Position numbers and translations under genes: made by a program. A stretch of 64,000 nt of DNA from positions 3,265,096 through 3,329,095 of the forward strand of contig NC_087080.1 of the NCBI RefSeq assembly GCF_026151205.1, given 5' to 3'. Each line of letters starts with the position of its first letter. The first letter of the stretch is position 1. Below are positions 52,674-63,984 of the stretch, in pieces. The stretch comes from Bolinopsis microptera. Its lineage: Eukaryota > Ctenophora > Tentaculata > Lobata > Bolinopsidae. The notes beneath the pieces are model-generated. The model did no database searches, was not told where the DNA came from, and worked only from the letters and a program-made list of their open reading frames with translations.

Positions 52674-54776
52674 ATTTGGTGGAGAACCCGGGCACTGAGT
52701 TGTACGCTGCAGTCTATTGGAACTCAGCCAACCGATCCCAAACGAGGTTATAATTTACTACATTAGTCATGGGAGATCCACTTGCTACATTAGAGTTGAA
52801 GACGACTTGGTCCTAATGTGGAAACTTCTTAGCCTCTCCATTACAGATTTCACAAAATTCAAGAATTGACACAGTCCTGGAACCCTTGAACCCTCGAAGA
52901 TCTTCAAAGTCCTAGCCTCTTGGACCTACCTGGTACAACACCTGGAAACGAATAAGCAGACTGTGTGCCATTTTGACACAATAAAGCTTATCCATACAAA
53001 TTAACGCAAAGCTGAAACTCCTAGTCAACACTAGATAACAATACCTTACAAGCACAACCCGATGAAACTAACATGCCTAAGTTGATGAAGCTAAGTTAGG
53101 ATCCACATCTAACATTCTAACCAATTAGTTTCGTCCACCTGAAGGATTATGACTTTTACTTACAGAAATGTCAAGGACTGATATCTTATGGTGATAAAAT
53201 CAACAAATGTGATTGTTCATCTGGTCGGGTCCCAGCTAAGAGTAGTGGTTCATTGCAAGGAGTTGCTGCTTTTGCTGATGAACCCGCAGCAAATACTCTA
53301 GCTGTGATCTACCTCCCAGAGACCCCATTCTAGCATCACGATGACCCTTGTCAGTTGTTACGTTGATCGCTACTTGCTAGCTTTAGTTGATAATAAGCGA
53401 AGTATAGACTTGTCGATCCAAACACTCTAGAGATATCAATTAGAAGAACCTTGATATGCAAAGGAACCGGCAATGCTACTGAAAAGATCACCAATGACGA
53501 TGAGAACCACAAGATATCTGATCCGATGGACGAAAGTGAAAGGACGAAACTGATGTTCGGCACTGTTATGGAAATGGAAGCACCAACCAGCGAACCCATG
53601 AATGAAAACAATGCCCCGGACCGCTCAGAGACTGAACAAACTAGGTACAACCCCAGACCAAAAAGGATATTTTTCGCTCTTCAAAGGTTAGCCCAAGCTT
53701 TAATTTGCATTGTTCGCTCCATCGTTTCTCAAGTCTACTCTGGCCAAAACTGGTCCTGTCTCCCTTTCCACATGAAATTTTGAAAGATTCTGAAAGACAC
53801 TGAAAGACACCGAAAGTTACTGAAAGACACTTATTACGACGGAAAGAACTATGAATGCCTATCTGGCTGGTTAACTCTACCAAGTAGTGATTCATTGACG
53901 AGGAGTTGCTACCATTAGTTGATGAGTCCATGTAGTAAATACTTGGAAGATTTGATCTACCTGTTGGTATAAGTAGTTTTGCAACGGCTGAAACTTTTAA
54001 CTGTTTCGAACTTGATGACAAAGGTTGCACTTGATACCCATAAATAGTTAGACATTCCGATTGAAATGCTGATTTGACAGTAAGAAAACAGGTCTAATGA
54101 ATGTTGCTGAGTGCAAAAGTTCAAGCCGAAGCTGACATTAAATCACTCCTGAAAGAACCTCCAGCCCACTCTTCAGTTCGACAACAGAGGATAACTCACT
54201 GGTCGAACATGGACATGATTCAAAAGAATTGATGTAATTTTGCAAATTATGATAGTTGCAGAATCACAATTTATGTAACAGGAACCTTACAGAAGGTATA
54301 ACGATACCACTCTGGAAACTACCCTCTCACTACTTCTTCTTCACTCTATAACAACCCCCAGCAAGTTTTAGACAAGCTGTTCCTCGAAAAAAGTCACGGA
54401 AAAGACATCGGACAAGCTTGGAAGATTAAAACAAAGCTAACGAATAACTCTGCAGATTTCAGCCGCGAATTAAAGACACAGTATTTGATATATGAACTTG
54501 AAGCTCACTGCCTAATGCAGTTATGAATAAACATTGCCTCCTTAACTAAATAGATATTACATTGTAACTTTTCGTGATTATAAACCCGATAAATATGACA
54601 TGTTATAATTATATTATCATCGATGATCGTAAGCCTTTAATAACGCAGCATGTGATTTAGACTTTAAGGATTCATAGAAACACTGCATGTAATATGATAT
54701 GAGATCTGTTAGCTGTATCTTAACTGAAAGACTGTACAGAGAGAATCAATCTTAGCATTTTTTAAGAGGGAAGTGT
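52674..54776 (+). mobile_element. Internal region of a non-autonomous LTR retrotransposon
   Basis: Just after the 5' LTR, TTTGGTGGAGAACCCGGGC is the likely primer-binding region (TGG start, complementary to a tRNA CCA end). AAGAGGGAAGTG before the 3' LTR is the polypurine tract. The 2.1 kb between them lacks protease, RT and integrase. A 110-residue frame at 53451-53783 contains RYNPRPKR, a motif often seen at the end of LTR-element polyproteins, so it may be a remnant. The copy would need enzymes from a related element. Confidence 0.75.
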
Positions 54777-55850
54777 TGTACGCTGTTTAATATCCGTCCT
54801 GATTCGAGCATTTCTTTAAGTCCAAATAACACATTTTAATATGATCGTAAATTATTGTAAAGACCTTGAAACTTACAGCCCATTTACTACGGAACCTCCC
54901 ACGGATTCTGTACCCTTATTTTAAGCTGTTTAGATTTAAGTTCTTGATATTCCGAGCATTCCAAGTGGTTAGTTTTGAATGGTCTTGACTAGTATTTTGA
55001 TTGAGCCAGTCGGCTCATCTCCAGGTTTCATGATAAGGTGATAATTAACAAAGTTTTAGAATTATTTACAGGTTAATGATCCAAGCCTGCAGGAATTTAA
55101 ATCAGACTTTCACGTGCGCTTATTTTAGAATTTTTAAAGTAATAAGATCGTGTGAAGAAATATGTTACTGTGGAGATTCGCACGGAGACAAGTTTATGCT
55201 GTTCGAGTTTTGTGTATTTGCAACGTGATTTATAAGACGAGTTTTCCCTTTGAAAGATAAGGAGGTTATCCCTTTGAAAGAGAAGGACGTAAGAATGTTT
55301 TGCAATATTGTTTTAGTAGCAACGAGATTTACGAAGACAATTATAACACTTTTAAGAACGAGATCAGAGAAATTGATTTGAATTTTGCACGGAATTCAGA
55401 GACATTGATAATGATATTGTTACGATTCAGACACGTGAATGACGTCATGAATGCGATAAGGAATTATTTATAAGGTCGTATTTTTATCCAATAAGTGGCT
55501 TTGGGCTCTTAACTTTTAGGCTTCAGACCCTTAGGTCTTAGGGCTTGGTTATAGGTTCTTGTCTTTTGAGCTCTGGGTTCTTGTTTCTTGGGCCTTGACT
55601 CTTAAGTCCCAATGTTTGACGTTTTTAAGTTTGTAAGTTCCAGTACTGAGGGTACAGAATCCTATACTGTGACTCATTTTGTGACAAGTAGTATTTATAC
55701 TTTACTCCACTTCGCTTTACATTAGTTTACGAACTTGTCTCAATTGTCCCCCCCTCTATCTCGAAAGTAAAGAAAAGCTAAAGACACCTCTGACCTCGCC
55801 TAAAACTCTCAACTTTAACTCCTTCTACCAAATTACCCCCTAAGCGCACA
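54777..55850 (+). repeat. 3' LTR (1074 bp)
   Basis: Appears identical to 51600-52673 by eye and is followed by GTCC, the right target duplication. Equal LTRs indicate recent insertion. Confidence 0.9.
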
Positions 55851-55958
55851 GTCCTACCCTGGCGATTTGACACCACTCTAAAGTCCTACTTCCGACCTTC
55901 ACCGACCTACAGTCCTGCGCTCAACAGTCCTCCGCTCAATAGTCCTGCTCCCGAACTA
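55851..55958. mobile_element. MITE, right part
   Basis: Inverted counterpart of 51436-51535 (GATTTGACACCACTCTAAAG to CTCAATAGTCCTGC). Similarity stops at the outer ends on both sides. From 55960 to 56570 no gene is seen. Confidence 0.7.
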
Positions 55959-56580
55959 TAACCATATTATCATGAATTAACTATAGATGTGACTAGATTC
56001 TTCACCACTATGACTATTGACTAGTGACTACGCGTCATGTTGTGCTGTATTTCTCACCTGGCCAGCATGCTGTTTCCAGCCCTACTTCCTCATCCTTAGT
56101 TCCAGACAAGGTCCAGGATGCTCAATAGCCTTGTACAGCAATCACCGGGTTGAACCGCCTTGACCACCGTACAATCCGGTCGATAGTGTAGATTATCAGG
56201 GGCGCTCCCACCTACTACACCACTACGACTGAAGATTTTATGTAAGAGAAAATAAAGTTCTCTGTGAAGAAAATATACAACAGTAATCTCATTACAGCAT
56301 CTTTAAAATACTTAAATGTGACAATGGGACCAATAATTGGTGAGATGAGGAACAATCGGAATATTATCAGACACACTAGTCATTGAGTCACGACGAGACT
56401 AATATATTATCCAAAAGAGCTAGACCACAGTTAAACCAACCTTAAAAGTTGGATCTTTACAGATGGTGGTCCCGGAAGACTAGACACTGTTTTGTCGTAA
56501 GTGTCACAGAGGTAATCTGACTGAATATAATCGTGTCAATAACATTATAATATGAGTATTACCATTATTATCATATAATC

Positions 56581-56968
56581 ACAGTGCTGGCAAGCACGAC
56601 CGTTGCATTTATTGTGGGTATACTATGTACCCCATTTACTATTATACCCCCTTTACTATTATACCCCCTTTACTATTATACCCCCTTTGGTACACGTTAC
56701 AAGCCTCTTTCGTGCACGCGAAGCGTGCACTCCGGCCGGAGGCGGCGGCCGAAGGCCGCCGCCTCCGGCAGGAGTTTTTCAGGCATTAAGACTCATAGGA
56801 AGTCGTTCAGCAGATTTATTTTTAGTTCAAAACATTCTAATTTGATGTCAAAGATGACAGGAATAAAAAATAGTTATGTTGAGATTTCTAAGAAATTTGC
56901 ATAAAATACTCGCCAGCACTGTTATACGAAATTCGGTAAAAAACCCAAAATCGCCATATTCAGGTGCC
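56581..56968 (+). repeat. Interspersed repeat X, copy A (5' part)
   Basis: Starts CACAGTGCTGGCAAGCACGA and ends CAGGTGCC before the TTAA target of the piggyBac element. The rest of this copy is at 61047-61201. It has TTTACTATTATACCCC repeated three times and a GC-rich double hairpin not found in other copies. Other copies: 58341-58773 (inverted) and 61202-62768 (split). Confidence 0.85.
56712..56768. other. Two consecutive GC hairpins with GAA loops
   Basis: GTGCACGC-GAA-GCGTGCAC (56712-56730) is followed by a 15-bp perfect stem with a GAA loop (56736-56750 and 56754-56768). The first contains GCGAAGC, known as an exceptionally stable DNA mini-hairpin. They sit in an otherwise AT-rich repeat. 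Confidence 0.85.
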
Positions 56969-57040
56969 TTAACCCTTATCATACTGGGGGTGGGTTGATT
57001 CGTCCATCCCTCCCGTTCAGTAACAAATAAATGTTACTTA

Positions 57041-57369
57041 ATTTGACCAAAACCCATAATCATGGGTAGAGTGAACCGCTGCCAGTGTCTCTCTTTTCCA
57101 AACAAAAGAAAATGATATTAATTTGAGGAACCGTCCGCAAATGCAAATTGATACCGAGAATGAAATCGGTCGCTCGCTTTTCCCATTCAATAAGCTTTAT
57201 TACAATACGTAAGCCGTGAATGAATGGGAAAAGCGAGCGACCGATTTCATTCTCGGTATCAATTTGCATTTGCGGACGGTTCCTCAAATTAATATCATTT
57301 TCTTTTGTTTGGAAAAGAGAGACACTGGCAGCGGTTCACTCTACCCATGATTATGGGTTTTGGTCAAAT
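57041..57369. repeat. Perfect palindrome with 149-bp arms inside piggyBac
   Basis: 57041-57189 and 57221-57369 are exact reverse complements, with a 31-base spacer. No mismatch was found when both arms were read against each other. Confidence 0.95.
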
Positions 57370-58340
57370 ATCATCTCTTTTTGATTATAATGTCAGGATA
57401 ATTTACACAGTCGAAACTTAATAAGGAGGTAATTTCAACGATTTCGAAATTTTACCTTTGAAAACGTTTCCTTGTGTTTAGGTAGGCATATCTGTCAATA
57501 ACAGACTGAATATAGCACTTTTTACTCATTCAAGTTGGCATTAAATTCATATATAATGCCATTTTAATATCGTGGGAAAGCAGAATATATTCGAAATCAC
57601 GAATGAGCAAAATTCTCACCTTTCGCACGTGCAAACTTTGAGCGGACGTTGCGTGCGCATAAAATATTGAATCACCATAAATTTTTGCATAGAGTTATTT
57701 AATATATAGTTTGATAAGCATGAAAAGTTTCAGAAGATTTCAAAAAGAACTTGGATATAACAATAACAATTTTTAGTGATTTTAGCTATTTTAAATGAAT
57801 TTGGGCGTGTCCCCATGTGTGCAACTTTTCGATTTTCAACTTTAAAACTAGCCTATAACACAATTTAGACCTTTAGGAAGCAAAATTGAGCTCCACAACC
57901 CAAGGGATGGCCCAACACCAGAGAATACTAATTCACAACTTTTGTGTTTTTATAAAATTATTCTTCAAAAAAGCACAAACTTCAATAGCGAATATCTTTA
58001 TGAAGGAGCAAGGTAGGAAAACTTTCCGGTAGATTTTCAGAATGCTTGAACAATTATCTAAGGTGAAAATGTCCTCAGATTTTGAATAAAATTACTCCTT
58101 AATGCTTTAAAATCGATTTGAAAAGTTGTTATTTTGTCAAAAATCAAGTTTTAAAAACACTTAAATTGATGACGTCATCAAGTGATGATGATGACGATAA
58201 ATTATTTTTCGATATAATGTAAACTAAAGTATAAACAATTATCTTTAAAACCTGTGATTCGAAATGACTGTATCTTTTATACTTTTGAATCTACGGACAC
58301 TTAAATGTAGGCTACAATTTACTGCAAAAGCGTCTATATA

Positions 58341-58773
58341 TATATAGCTTCACGACAATCTGTTGTAAAACAGGGGTTCCAGAAAACCCACTTCCCGATA
58401 CTCCTGCAACATGAAATTTTTTTTACAGTCGATTTGGACAAGGTCTAGACGCTCTGCAAAGTTTCAGATCTCTAACTCAATTTTAACATGGTTTTTAAGG
58501 CACCTGAATATGGCGATTTTGGGTTTTTACCTAATTTCGTATAACATGCTGGCGCGTATTTTGCGCAAATTTCTTAAAAACCTCCACATAACTATTTCTT
58601 ATTCCTGTCATCTTTAACATTGAATTAGAATGTTTTGAACTTAAATATACCTGCTGAACTACTTTCGATGAGTCTTAATGCCTGGAAAACAATAAAGGGG
58701 ATATAATAGTATAGGGGGTACATAGTGTTGTGAATATAAGGGCAACGGTTATGCTTGCCAGCATTGTGATAAA
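58341..58773 (-). repeat. Interspersed repeat X, copy B (inverted, complete)
   Basis: Reads as the complement of copies A/C and D, from GATTGTCGTGAAG-complement to GCTTGCCAGCATTGTG. It lacks the GC hairpins and both transposon insertions, so it shows the empty sites for the piggyBac and Mutator-like insertions. Confidence 0.85.
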
Positions 58774-59508
58774 TTTCAATTTTATATTGACTTATATGAC
58801 TTTTATCAGCATCATCTCCTCTATCAGCCATATTATTTTTATCAACAAGTTTCAATCGGCCGGAGAGCTATTAGCATAATTATGCCGAAATTGCTTCATT
58901 TTAGTGCAATTTTTGCTCTCTAGCCTATTAGTGATTTTGCTTCCTATATTAGAGCTGAACACGTGGTATACTGCGTCACATCACGTGATACAGGAGCTCT
59001 GGGACCGAATTGAGGTTCCTAGTGAACGGCATAGTGGGTCTAGCACTTCACCCTTTCATGCACGTCAATGGCAGAATGGCTAATCCAATCAAGCTTACAC
59101 TCAACTCAACACACTTCATGAGCCGACCGCTTGAACATCTATAGAGCTATAGTTTACGAGAAACGATATGAAAAATCTGCAAATTTGAATAAATGTTTCA
59201 AGAAATTGTTGAAATAATGTTAATTAGTAGAAGAACCAATGGCAACCTAAAGTTTATGTATCTTTTCGACCCTCTATTGAAAGGTTTCATTGTTAGCTAG
59301 TAAAAATATCTCCAATTCGTCTGAATGTTTAACTTCAACTGCAAGTGTTGTTGTAAATTATTTGAACGGGTTACAACAACAATAACATCAATGTACCTGA
59401 AACGTCAAGGACACCAACGCTCGAATCGTCGGAAAAACTTAATCCTGAACTTCTTATGAATGACTGAATGACAAGTACACCTACATTAGCATAACTGACA
59501 AGGTTGAG

Positions 59509-60284
59509 ATGTGTGCTTTCATTGGCCTTATCTACTTTCGGGGAGAGGAGCTGCCCTTGACGGTCTGCGGACTATTTACTCACTTTCTGATGGACTTTCC
59601 AGCATTTCCTGCGGTGATGTCCAGGAACAGATTCTTCTTTCTGTCGACGAAAATAACATTCGAAACTAAAGAGATGCGACACGATAGAGCAGAGCATTGG
59701 AAAAGAGACCGGTTCACGGCAATTCGCGAGTTTTACGAAAAGTGCCAAGCTAATTTCGCCACGGAACTAATACCTGATCAATATATTTCTAGTCGGATAC
59801 AGACATTCATCAACTGTGAGGTATACCTCACAGTTGATGAATGTCTGTATCCGACTAGAAAGCGCATCCGTTTTCTCCAGTACATGAAGAGCAAACCAGC
59901 AAAGTATGGTATTATCATCAAAGCACTCAACTCGGTGATATACCCGTACACCTATCAAGCCCATTAGACCTTGCCCGTGCCCTCTTCATTCCTGCTATTA
60001 GGAACAGGTCCTTGCACGGCCTTAGCACCTGGACCCTTACCAACTGCTACTTAGAGACCGAAGACCCTAAGTTTCTGAGGAGTACGGATCATGATACAAG
60101 TCGTGACCCAAACACACTATTGCTACCCTTGGTGAGTCCAGGTCTGCCTAGTCGGTGTGTTCAGTGTGTAAAGGACGCATCAGGACCTGGTTACAAGAAG
60201 AAGGTCTGCGGTTTGTCGAAGGTCAAAAGTCAGTGTCCAAGTTGTGGACTTAGAATGTGCACGAAGGTTCATCTTATTTCATAA
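59509..60284 (+). pseudogene. piggyBac transposase remnant
   Basis: The first frame (59509-59967) has the DDE_Tnp_1_7 signature: MSRNRFFFLSTKITF, RDRFTAIREFYEKC, then YLTVDECLYPTRKR with the first catalytic Asp, and KPAKYGIIIKAL. The second frame (60012-60284) ends in a Cys-rich RING-like C-terminal domain (RCVQC, CGLSK, CPSCGLRMCTKVH), as in piggyBac transposases. The segment with the other catalytic Asp residues is missing between them. A 76-bp palindrome at 59786-59861 replaces sequence just before the VDE motif. Inactive. Confidence 0.85.
59786..59861. repeat. 76-bp perfect palindrome inside the transposase remnant
   Basis: TTCTAGTCGGATACAGAC through GTATAC to its exact complement, with no spacer. 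The right half encodes YLTVDECLYPTR in the sense frame, so the left half is an inverted duplicate of it. Confidence 0.95.
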
Positions 60285-60579
60285 TGTGACTCGTGTAAAT
60301 GAACCATTAATTCTTTCGTACGAATACTCATATCCAAATGTTATATATTTTTTACACTGATTATGATCGAAAACTTGACTTTATTTTTAAATTTCGTTTG
60401 TTTGAGTCTTTCCTAAAATGTATCTACCTTGATAATGAAATTTGGAGTAGAGTCGCATAGTTCACAACTTTCAAATTCACACACATACACTCATGTTTGC
60501 GATTGACCAATCCCTGCAGCGTTCTGCAAAATTTAACTCAATTTATAAAACAAGCACTCCTTATACGGGCTGATTTGGG

Positions 60580-61010
60580 ATGGGTTGATTCAACCCATCC
60601 CCAGTATTCTAGGAGTAAATCGGATAAACAGTCGTTTCTTAGGGATGGGTTGATTCAACCCACCCCCAGTATTCTAGGAGTAAATCGAATCAACAATCGT
60701 TTCTTAGGGATGGGTTGATTCAACCCACCCCCAGTAACCTGAGGATTAATTAGATCAACAACCGCTCCTTATATGGAGATCATGGATCACTTTGAGGCCT
60801 GTATCATGTGATAAACTTGTGATATCCCACGTGATTTCTCAATTAACGCAGGAGACTATCTTGTGCACTTGTGCACTATCTGGCCCTTTAGAACATAATG
60901 AGTCTTGTAGAACTAAGTATAACTAGAGCATTCCACTTTTTGTGGTGGCTGAATACCGTCTAGAACCAAAGTTATTAGGGATGGGTCCTTTCAACCCACC
61001 CCCAGTAATG
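60580..61010 (+). repeat. Subterminal repeats of the piggyBac element
   Basis: GGGATGGGTTGATTCAACCC followed by CACCCCCAGTA occurs three times about 63 bases apart (60582-60740) and once more in a diverged form at about 60978-61007. The sequence TCAACCCACCCCCAGTAT equals the inner part of the left terminal repeat read in complement. Confidence 0.8.
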
Positions 61011-61046
61011 AATGAGCTCCAAGCACCCCAGTATGATAAGGGTTAA

Positions 61047-61201
61047 AAACCATGTTAAAATTGAGTTAGAGATCTGAAATTTTTCAGGGCGTCTAGACGT
61101 TGACCAAATCGACTGCAAAAAAAGTTTCAGGTTTCAGGAGCATCGGTAAATGGGTTTTCTAGAACCCCTGTTTTACGATAGATTGTCGTGATACATACAT
61201 C
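61047..61201 (+). repeat. Interspersed repeat X, copy A continued (3' part)
   Basis: From AAACCATGTTAAAATTGAG to GATTGTCGTGATACATACAT. It completes the copy cut by piggyBac and joins head-to-tail with copy D. Confidence 0.85.
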
Positions 61202-61937
61202 ACAATGCTGGCAAGCATAACCGTCGCCCTTATATTCACAATACTATTTACCCCCTATACTATTATATCCCCTTTATTGTTTTCCAGGCATTAGGACTCA
61301 TCGAAAGTAGTTCAGCAGGTATATTTAAGTTCAAAACATTCTAATTCACTGTTAAAGATGACAGGAATAAGAAATAGTTGTATGGATGTTTTTAAGAAAT
61401 TTGCGCAAAATACGCGCCAGCATGTTATTGTTATACGAAATTAGGTAAAAAACCCAAAATCGCCATATTCAGGTGCCTTAAAAACCATGTTAAAATTGAG
61501 TTAGAGATCTGAAACTTTGCAGGGCGTCTAGACGGGAGGCCGACGGCCAGGCCCCCTCATTACTAGGGGGCCCAGGGAGATCAGATCATATCACTAATTA
61601 GTGACGTATAATTAGTGATGTGATCCATCAGTAGGATTTAACTGACCTAGAAATGGGCTAGATACAGGGTAGAGTTCACATGTACATCATAGCAGTTCAT
61701 TAAGAAGTAAACATGATCTTTAAGATTTGACCGCTCGACTCGTATATCACACAAGGGACGGGAGCTCTTGCTAAAGGGGGGTTCTCGTATCTAGGGATGT
61801 GAGACGTACGTGCCAAAGGCATGCAACGGGAGTGAGCCGATCAAGTGTTCTTAGGTATATATACGGGAAGATGATAGACAATAGTATCGCATTCTATCAA
61901 CATGCCTACCTTCTCCAAATTCATCTCTGGTCGGACA

Positions 61938-62280
61938 GGATGTCAACAGCTACTCGACTCTGAAGTCTGATGGATACATCTACTCCCGGAAGAAGGACAA
62001 GGATTCAGCCGTCAAGTCTGCCTGGCGGTGCTGCAAGCACACTCCTCCTACGAAGTGTCCCTGTCGGTGTTATCTCACCCTGTCAGACAAATGTGTTCCT
62101 TTAGTTTATATTTAAGTGGTGACAAGAAAGGGGACACTTATGAATTTGTTTTAGATGTTATTAAGCACTATTTTGACCAGCATTGTCCGGTGGACACTGG
62201 TACTATTTTAATAGATTTTGAGAAAGCAGTGATGAATGCTTTTTTGAAGAGTTTGCCAGGGTGGGATGTTAGCAATTGCT
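61938..62280 (+). pseudogene. MULE transposase remnant
   Basis: The first frame gives SYSTLKSDGYIYSRKKDKDS, then SAWRCCKH and KCPCRC, resembling a FLYWCH-type zinc finger common at the start of MULE proteins. It runs on to CVPLVYI and a stop. One frame over, SGDKKGDTYEFVLDVIKHYF, then GTILIDFEKAVMNAFLKSLPG is the part of the MULE core holding an acidic catalytic residue (IDFE). The sequence between is deleted and the frames disagree, so it is inactive. Confidence 0.75.
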
Positions 62281-62445
62281 TCAATATTCAGTATTCAGTA
62301 TTCAGTATTCAGTATTCAGTATTCAGTATTCAGTATTCAGTATTCAGTATTCAGTATTCAGTATTCAGTATTCAGTATTCAGTATTCAGTATTCAGTATT
62401 CAGTATTCAGTATTCAGTATTCAGTATTCAGTATTCAGTATTCAA
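62281..62445 (+). repeat. 7-bp microsatellite (ATTCAGT)n, about 23 copies
   Basis: Perfect direct repeats starting right after the MULE coding remnant (GCTTCAATATTCAGT). All three frames read the same IQYSVFS heptad because 7 and 3 are coprime. Confidence 0.95.
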
Positions 62446-62769
62446 TAAATTTGATTAATTATCCTACGAAAAATGTGTATTGACTTGTTAATTTAAATCA
62501 AAAGTAAGGGGTAAAACTGGGCTAGATGTAGGGTAGAGTTCACATGTTCTGTAAATCGTAGTTGGTGGATCACATCACTAATTATACGTCACATCACTAA
62601 TTATACGTCATATGATCTGACCCCTAATAATAGAGGGGGCCTGGAAGTCGTGCAGCCGTCTAGACCTTGTCCAAATCGACTGTAAACAAAATTTCATGTT
62701 TCAGCAGTATCGGCAAGTGGGTTTTCTGGAACCCCTGTTTTACAACAGATTGTCGTGAAGTATATATAT

Positions 62770-63984
62770 GTACGAAACGAAACGAAACGAAACACTGTAT
62801 TTACTACCCCGCTACTATGCGACAAAGATATTGTATAAAGTTAACTAAATAATTTACACAATACGGTGCCCATGTCTGAGCGGCTCTCCTCAAATAACTT
62901 TCTCTCCTCCTCGGAGCAGAAAGTTAAAAACAAAACACGGGTCTCATAAATCAAAAAATACTAAATAATGTTAAAGAGATAATATCAGATTAACTGTCGC
63001 AAAAAATGGTTAAAGTATACATATTACATAATTGATTTTATTGACACACCGATAAAAACCAGAAAAACAAGAAGTGGATACTTGGAAAACAAAAAATAAC
63101 ACAAAAAAAGACTAGAAGCCACAAAAAATAGCTTAACCAGGCTATAGCTGATCATACAAATAGTTCTTTAACTTACCCTTAAAAGAGACAATATTGTCGA
63201 TGTTACGGACATTAAGAGGGAGAGAATTCCATGATTCAGGTGCATAGTTGCTGAACCGCCTGCTAGTTGCCTTCAATTTAGAGAACTTAGGTATCTTCAT
63301 AAGAAGGTTGCATGCTGTTTTTGTTCTGGTTTCTTTGACAGCCTTATCATCTCTGTTCATTTGAACCAACTCTTGGAGGTACATTGGTGCCAATCCATGG
63401 GTCACTTTGAAACAGATGAGACACACTTTGAAAAATATCCTCTTTTCAACAGGGAGAATATGAGCTTTCTTGTAGAAAGGAGACAAGTCAGTATTCCTGT
63501 CATAGATGTCGTAAATGAAACGTATCCCTGCATTTAGAACAGATTGCAGCTTCTTCACTCTAGTCTTTGAAAGATTCATGTAAAGGGCATTACAATAGTC
63601 CAGCTTTGATATGATCAGTTGTTTGACCAGCATGAGTTTAACTCTCTCATCTAGATACTTTCTGATAGTTCTAAGATTGTTCATTGTCCAGCAACAGTTC
63701 TTCCTAACGTTGTTAATCTGCCTTTCCATGTTGAGAGATTCATCTAGTAACACTCCAAGACTCTTCCAGGTATCGTTTTTACATACAGTTGGTGTAATAA
63801 TGGTGTCACCAAACTTTATTGTTATTTCAAGGTCAAACTTCTTCAGTACCAAAGGCTTTCCAATGACTAACAATTCTGTCTTGCTCTCATTCAGTTTCAT
63901 GAAATTATTAACCATCCATACTTTGATTTCAGACAGACAGTCATTGATCCTACTAGTGACATTCTGCAGCTCCATGGGTCTCAT
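62770..63984 (-). mobile_element. 3' end of a CR1/L2-like LINE, running off the window
   Basis: The minus-strand frame 63142-63984 (280 residues, open at the window side) holds the post-RT region: MNNFMKLNESKTELLVIG-like, WKSLGVLLDESLNM, KLDYCNALYMNLSK, LQSVLNAGIRFIYD, ILPVEKRIFFKVCLICFKVTHGLAP, APESWNSLPLNVRN, FKGKLKNYLYDQL and stop. The 3' end has a short tandem repeat (GAAAC on the plus strand, 62774-62794), as CR1/L2 LINEs end in microsatellites rather than poly(A). No break is seen in this part. Confidence 0.85.

Larger units (their letters stand above)
56973..61042. mobile_element. piggyBac-family element, 4070 bp, with TTAA target
   Basis: The ends are CCCTTATCATACTGGGG (56973-56989) and its exact complement (61026-61042), flanked by TTAA (56969-56972, 61043-61046). 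Other copies of repeat X show the unbroken target (GTGCCTTAAAAACC). CCY ends and TTAA targeting define piggyBac. Inside are an inverted copy of repeat X, a perfect palindrome, a broken transposase gene, and tandem copies of end-like sequence near the right end. Confidence 0.92.
61534..62656. mobile_element. Mutator-like element (1123 bp) with 9-bp duplication
   Basis: CGTCTAGAC flanks both sides (61525-61533, 62657-62665). Inverted ends share CCAGGCCCCCT, a CTAGGGG block, ATCAGATCATAT, GACGTATAATTAGTGATGTG and further inward GTAGAGTTCACATG. The interior has a MULE transposase fragment. A 9-bp duplication and long inverted ends are diagnostic of the family. Confidence 0.88.
61202..62768 (+). 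repeat. Interspersed repeat X, copy D, split by a Mutator-like element
   Basis: The parts 61202-61533 and 62666-62768 together equal one unit of about 440 bp; copy B gives the uninterrupted order (GCGTCTAGACCTTGTCC). Confidence 0.85.

Noticed and set aside
53351-54030. Two minus-strand frames in the LTR element's internal region
   Set aside because: No retroelement domain; they overlap antisense to the plus-strand element signals (PBS, PPT, LTR orientation).
62028-62483. 151-residue protein with IQYSVFS repeats
   Set aside because: The first part is a MULE remnant and the rest is a heptanucleotide microsatellite that reads the same in all three frames.
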